A stretch of DNA of 64,000 nt, from assembly GCA_907165275.2 (NCBI GenBank), contig CAJRBF020000006.1, forward strand, positions 62,001 to 126,000, read 5' to 3'. Below are positions 61,001 to 64,000 of this stretch, one piece after another; position 1 is the first letter of the stretch; each line of letters opens with the position of its first letter. Under the pieces are notes generated by a model. The model had not been told where the DNA came from. It ran no database searches and saw only the letters and a list, made by a program, of their open reading frames with translations. The translations under genes and the position numbers were made by a program. The DNA comes from Zygaena filipendulae (Eukaryota; Arthropoda; Insecta; Lepidoptera; Zygaenidae).

Positions 61001-63829
61001 GTGTTCGGCCGTGTCTTCCTCACAAGGTTCCGCGTAACCTTTCTCCAATAAGTTCTGTATTTGAGCAGTATACTGCTGCTTGTACTTCGGATCTCTGTCC
61101 ATCTTTCGCTCTATGGAGAGCAAACGACGATAGGCTGCTCCATAGTTGCTTGGCATTCGCATATCCTCTTCTCGCCACGGCAATCCCACCTCAAATTGAT
61201 CATCGAGGCGTCGCGCGGTCTTGTTAAAGAGATCTATTGCTCGCTGGTCTGCAGGTGAAGTTTTTACCACCGCCGTAATCCCGAGTGAGTCAATTCGATG
61301 ATGTTCACGTATCAGCGCGTCCAATTGTTCGTTGCTAGGGCTCCTGCATTGTGGGCCCGATGTGCTGATATGTAACACCGTATCTTCACCTGATGACACA
61401 AACCGTGGGATGCAGCCATATATCACCCAGCCTAGTTTTGTCCTAGCCGCAGCTGGTTGATGAGTTTTCCCCACCCTGACTTCGCTGGTCACCATCAGGT
61501 GCCAGTTATCGGTGCCGATGAGGAGCCGTGGTTTGGCGTCTCGTATGCAGGCTTCTTTCATACCCTTCAGGTGCCTGAACTGGCGCACTTGTTGCCATGG
61601 AACGTTTTGTTGACGCAGCTGCAATCCCTTCACTGTGCGTGCCACGATGCTATACTGTGTGTTTTCCCGGTCGTCGCTGCCCTTGATGGAGATCCGTATA
61701 CGTCGACTATCTTGCTCTTCTGCTGTCCCCTGGATTCCGTTCATCCTTAACGGGGCTACATCGCCAGATGCTCCAATGCTGTCAGCGAGCTCTTCGTCGA
61801 TCAGCGTGATAGTCGACCCCTCGTCCAGCAGGGCGTACGTGTCTATCCATCCTTGGGGTCCATGCACTGCGACCGGACACACTTTCAACAAAACACCACC
61901 TGTTTCTGGAACGGCTATCGATAGCACGTCCTCATGGTTCGGTGCCCTCAGCGTGTCTGGCCTAGCCTCGGTAGTTGAAGTCTGTGCCTTTGGGCGGAAT
62001 ACGTGTAGCAGTGGGTGGTGCGGTTGAGTGCATTCTTCTACCCCACAGCTCTTGGCTGGGCAACTTCTTCGCTGGTGCTTCAAGCCTAGACACTTGAAGC
62101 AGACGTGGGTTTCTTTTGCCCATTTCCACCTTGCATCCGAATCCATATCTTTTATTTTTGGACACTTGGGGATCTCATGATTACCACCACAGCAGGGACA
62201 GGGCCGTCTGTTTTCTGTGGTAGTCATATAGATTTGTGCGGCTGGCTTCCTATCCGCTGGTCTTCGATCCGATGATCTTGCGTTCGCTAATCTTCTCCCG
62301 GCCGTGGGCTGCTGCGGAGGGAGTGCTGCATCTCGTCGCCCTATTGGTTTGTATACCTGACGATGGTACTTCTGGGCCGTGGTTGCTTCCTCACTCAGGA
62401 AACGTGCCATTAACACTACCTCCGCAACACCGTCGTCCCGGTGTCGGTCTGCGTAGTCACACCATCGGCGGATCGTCGAGAATGGCAGCTTTTCAGTGAT
62501 TTCAGGAACCAGTGTGTTGTTTCTCAAGTATTCCGGATCAGCGCTTCCTATAATGGCCACTATTCCCTGCACCCGGATAGCGAAGCTGTTCTGGTCCTCC
62601 GCTGTTGGTCCCGGGGGCGCTAGTTTTCTTAGATCCTCGAGGGCCCCTCGAATAATAGTGTCTGGGCTTCCGTATTTCTGACCCAGCGTGTTCATAATCT
62701 GGTCTGGATCTTGAGCGGTGTAGAGCAATGCTGCCACCACTCCCCGAGCTTCACCCCGCACGCATGTTTGTAGCCGTGCGAGGTTTTCAAGCGGTGGGAT
62801 CATATATAGTTTAGTGGAGTTTGCGTACGCCGCTTTAAATGGGAGCCATTCTCCTTTCGCTCCCGTGAATATCGGCAATTCAACAGCCTGGCGCAGCGGT
62901 CTCCTGAGCTCCCCTCTTGGTTGCTCCCATGGCTTCGCTATTGCTTCCATTACCGTGGTGAGTTTCTCTATTCTCCTGTCTAGAGTCCACGGGCTTGGAC
63001 TTCTGTCCCGTCGAGTAACCTCGTAGTCGTTTACTCGGCGGGATGATGGTATTTTCATGCTCCGGTGAGGGGGAGGACTTAGTGGAACACTCAGCGAGAC
63101 GCGATCATGCTTATGGCCGCCCGATTCATCTCCTGTTTCTTGTTCCTGTGGCACTTCGTATTCTGGCCGTTCCTCCCCCCGTCGAGCGAGCGGTTCGTTG
63201 CTACTTGTTCGGTTGTTACGGGCAGGTTCTGCTATGGGCTCTTCCACCGTCATCGAGTTGCGCAACCAGTCATCCACTCTGTCTTGCGGATCTTCACTGA
63301 GTTGACTGCCTATGCTCCTGATCTGTTCTATCTCGTCGGCCAGATTAGCTTGCATGAGCTCCGTCTCCATTTGCAACCGCAACTCCAACTGACGCCTCGC
63401 GAGTTTTTCTCGGGCAGCCCTCTTCGCCTCTCTTATGCGTGACTGCACACTGCTCGCTGTCATCTGAGATCTAGACGGCGACGTTGGGCGGTGTTCGATA
63501 TTTGCAAACGTGCGGTTTGTGTTTGCCGCAGCGGGTCGATCATTAGCGGCGCTCACCTCCGTAGCTTGTATAATCTGTTGGTCTGACTCGGTGGCAGACG
63601 CGGTGACTTGTTGTGGTGGTACATCGGCTACAGTTGTTGTAGCTGTATCCACGGGCGGAGCTTCACGATCGGCAGAGGTGCCATTGCCGGCTCGGTGTAA
63701 CTCTCGTTCTCTGGTTGACACCGAAGCGGCAGAAAGTTCTTCATACGACCGGTGACGTGTAGAGTTTCTGGTGCCCTTTTTCTCAGCCCGCGTTGTAGCG
63801 GCTTCACCCTGGCTTCTTGTGACAACCAT
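58028..63829 (-). CDS. BEL2 Gag-Pol polyprotein (1933 aa), intact
   Basis: A complete BEL/Pao single ORF starting at ATG 63829 (MVVTRSQGEAATTRA). The N-terminus is charged and coiled-coil-prone. The Gag core (DUF1759-type) includes ELPIFTGAKGEWLPFKAAY and LARLQTCVRGEARG. Zinc knuckles lie at about 540-600 (CPCCGGNHEIPKCP; CFKCLGLKHQRRSCP). The aspartic protease is LLDEGSTITLI (about 667). The RT has AVTADIQEMFLRI and YMDD (1086-1089), followed by RNase H. The integrase has an HHCC zinc domain (about 1574), GIDYFGP (about 1642), YSDNGTNF (about 1705) and GGAWERLVRS (about 1753). A DUF5641-type tail (VIIADPSMPRNVWPRG) closes it. There is no env. No stop or frameshift in 5.8 kb suggests a recent, possibly active copy. 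Confidence 0.95.
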   Translation of the reverse strand: MVVTRSQGEAATTRAEKKGTRNSTRHRSYEELSAASVSTRERELHRAGNGTSADREAPPVDTATTTVADVPPQQVTASATESDQQIIQATEVSAANDRPAAANTNRTFANIEHRPTSPSRSQMTASSVQSRIREAKRAAREKLARRQLELRLQMETELMQANLADEIEQIRSIGSQLSEDPQDRVDDWLRNSMTVEEPIAEPARNNRTSSNEPLARRGEERPEYEVPQEQETGDESGGHKHDRVSLSVPLSPPPHRSMKIPSSRRVNDYEVTRRDRSPSPWTLDRRIEKLTTVMEAIAKPWEQPRGELRRPLRQAVELPIFTGAKGEWLPFKAAYANSTKLYMIPPLENLARLQTCVRGEARGVVAALLYTAQDPDQIMNTLGQKYGSPDTIIRGALEDLRKLAPPGPTAEDQNSFAIRVQGIVAIIGSADPEYLRNNTLVPEITEKLPFSTIRRWCDYADRHRDDGVAEVVLMARFLSEEATTAQKYHRQVYKPIGRRDAALPPQQPTAGRRLANARSSDRRPADRKPAAQIYMTTTENRRPCPCCGGNHEIPKCPKIKDMDSDARWKWAKETHVCFKCLGLKHQRRSCPAKSCGVEECTQPHHPLLHVFRPKAQTSTTEARPDTLRAPNHEDVLSIAVPETGGVLLKVCPVAVHGPQGWIDTYALLDEGSTITLIDEELADSIGASGDVAPLRMNGIQGTAEEQDSRRIRISIKGSDDRENTQYSIVARTVKGLQLRQQNVPWQQVRQFRHLKGMKEACIRDAKPRLLIGTDNWHLMVTSEVRVGKTHQPAAARTKLGWVIYGCIPRFVSSGEDTVLHISTSGPQCRSPSNEQLDALIREHHRIDSLGITAVVKTSPADQRAIDLFNKTARRLDDQFEVGLPWREEDMRMPSNYGAAYRRLLSIERKMDRDPKYKQQYTAQIQNLLEKGYAEPCEEDTAEHPRRWFLPHFGVRNPNKPEKLRLVFDAAAVSGGVCLNDYLLEGPDLLEDLPGILFRFREGEVAVTADIQEMFLRIRIRREDQPAQLFLWRGENRSKAPSTFIMRSLIFGASSSPFLAHSVRNRNAIDYVKSHPRAYNAITKSHYMDDFVESFASEEEALKTVNEVTEVHSHANFRLRGWSTNRTAVLKDIAKELWSSAITQLGPNDKILGLYWDASRDRLGFNTALHRVPMSVRNRERAPTKREALSAVMSLYDPLGLLSHFTINAKIILQQLWKIELGWDEPLPEKEAEDFDCWMRGLTDVSGLRLPRTYFSGTFEELQLHVFTDASEQAYATAAYWRVKYEDRIETTLVAAKAKVAPKKSQTMPRMELQAALIGTRLAEAVKKGHRVRPVRTVFWTDSTTVLYWIRKDAKKYTPFVAHRLGEIAESTSPDQWRWVPTTDNVADEATRLNLEISLNSGERWFTGPTFLKEEEGKWPQENPNQEPWTEEDAHDDVYTVTEPTRSCLPEVCRFSKHERLIRATARLFQYLDNLARLVRRQPKRDLELQDLQRAELEWIKQVQIESFPQELADLQSEKKAVKRSSPLWKLDPVIKQDIVRLRGRIGAANVEEQVKRPAILDGRHPYVRLMIAALHERCGHANNERVVNDIRQRYYVFHLRPTVRSVAHQCTTCRIRKTMPKTPAKGDLPITRLTSHCRPFTHLGIDYFGPMDVTIGRRHEKRWGALFTCFSTRAVHLELVSSLSTDSAIMAIRRMAARRGWPRIIYSDNGTNFRGADAELRKAFNEWEPEFKNFALQHRIDWRFIPPGAPNQGGAWERLVRSVKTALGSALDAQAPKEEVLRTVLTEAEHSVNSRPLTYVPVGPDDDEALTPNHFLLGSPSGLPTTGTCKLADRRAWRASQALADAFWGRWVREYLPNLVPRGVSEDPRHKNLREGDVVIIADPSMPRNVWPRGIVERVYPGPDGGVRSADIRTRGGVFRRPTSRLAVLPVEE

Positions 63830-64000
63830 CGTAGGCAGCTGTTATGCAGTGATATGGGTCGCAACGGCGAAGCAGCTACGCGAGTTCCTCAACGTGACTG
63901 GATGTCCAATGACGGCGCGGCAACGAGCGACCGTGTGCTGTCGCGTAGGTTATGCGGCGTGGCGGCACCAAGCGAAGGAGGTGCGGCGGCGCGACGGCGA
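63830..64000 (-). other. BEL2 5' untranslated leader, cut by the window end
   Basis: GC-rich DNA upstream of the BEL2 start codon. No LTR end or primer site is reached. Confidence 0.6.

Overview
The window looks like a TE-dense stretch of an insect genome, most probably a moth or butterfly. The intergenic DNA is AT-rich, carries many TACCTAC/GTAGGTA words, has GT-AG introns, and holds retroelement families typical of Lepidoptera (Jockey, RTE, CR1-like, BEL/Pao, gypsy, DIRS, hAT). No prokaryotic features are present.

Region 1 (1-9.95 kb) holds the only gene-like DNA outside recognised retroelements and transposons. It has a small exonuclease-like ORF (31-531, +), an unknown gene with a duplicated last exon (717-1329, -), a 1173-aa protein-primed family B DNA polymerase of the Polinton/adintovirus type (1923-5444, -), a spliced unknown gene (5549-6547, -) and an intronless BIR-RING inhibitor of apoptosis (7247-7828, +) flanked by degenerate direct repeats. 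Two tandem duplications follow (218 bp and 78 bp units). I read this as the remnant of an integrated Polinton-like virus or transposon with a possibly captured anti-apoptotic gene.

Region 2 (9.95-22.9 kb) is one Jockey-like LINE on the minus strand (ORF1 20724-22667; ORF2 broken into four pieces). Two solo LTRs of one long-LTR family sit in its ORF2 (14580-16707, TSD CCGG; 11324-13538, TSD GCGG). A hAT element (16971-20680, 8-bp TSD CCCCGAAG) also sits there, with an internal tandem duplication and an RTE fragment (19677-20127). Removing each insertion with one TSD copy restores an open ORF2 frame.

Region 3 (22.9-57.0 kb) is a nested stack in a ~546-bp tandem repeat. Element G (gypsy-like, 23477-56185, TSD ATAT) has its two LTRs 31 kb apart. 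Inside it sits element P (24781-52814, TSD CTAT, 2.7-kb LTRs). P's interior holds a gypsy integrase remnant, a DIRS element (29169-41599, + strand), a CR1-like LINE and a gypsy LTR/PBS scrap. The DIRS gag is split by a BEL/Pao element with a Pol-Env fusion ORF (BEL1, 30513-37830). P's 5' LTR is split by a second Jockey-like LINE (46981-51492).

Region 4 (57.0-64.0 kb) is the 3' LTR and complete 1933-aa Gag-Pol ORF of another BEL/Pao element (BEL2), whose 5' LTR lies outside the window.

Almost every transposon is on the minus strand (about nine insertions against two on plus), so a plus-strand transcript would be antisense to most of them. Nesting, strand bias and env-bearing elements make the locus a candidate uni-strand piRNA cluster, or a piece of a degenerate W chromosome. 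The most unusual molecular observation is that the P long-LTR family has a tRNA-His-type primer site and also carries a tRNA-His-like 5' half inside the adjacent LTR end, in all four copies.
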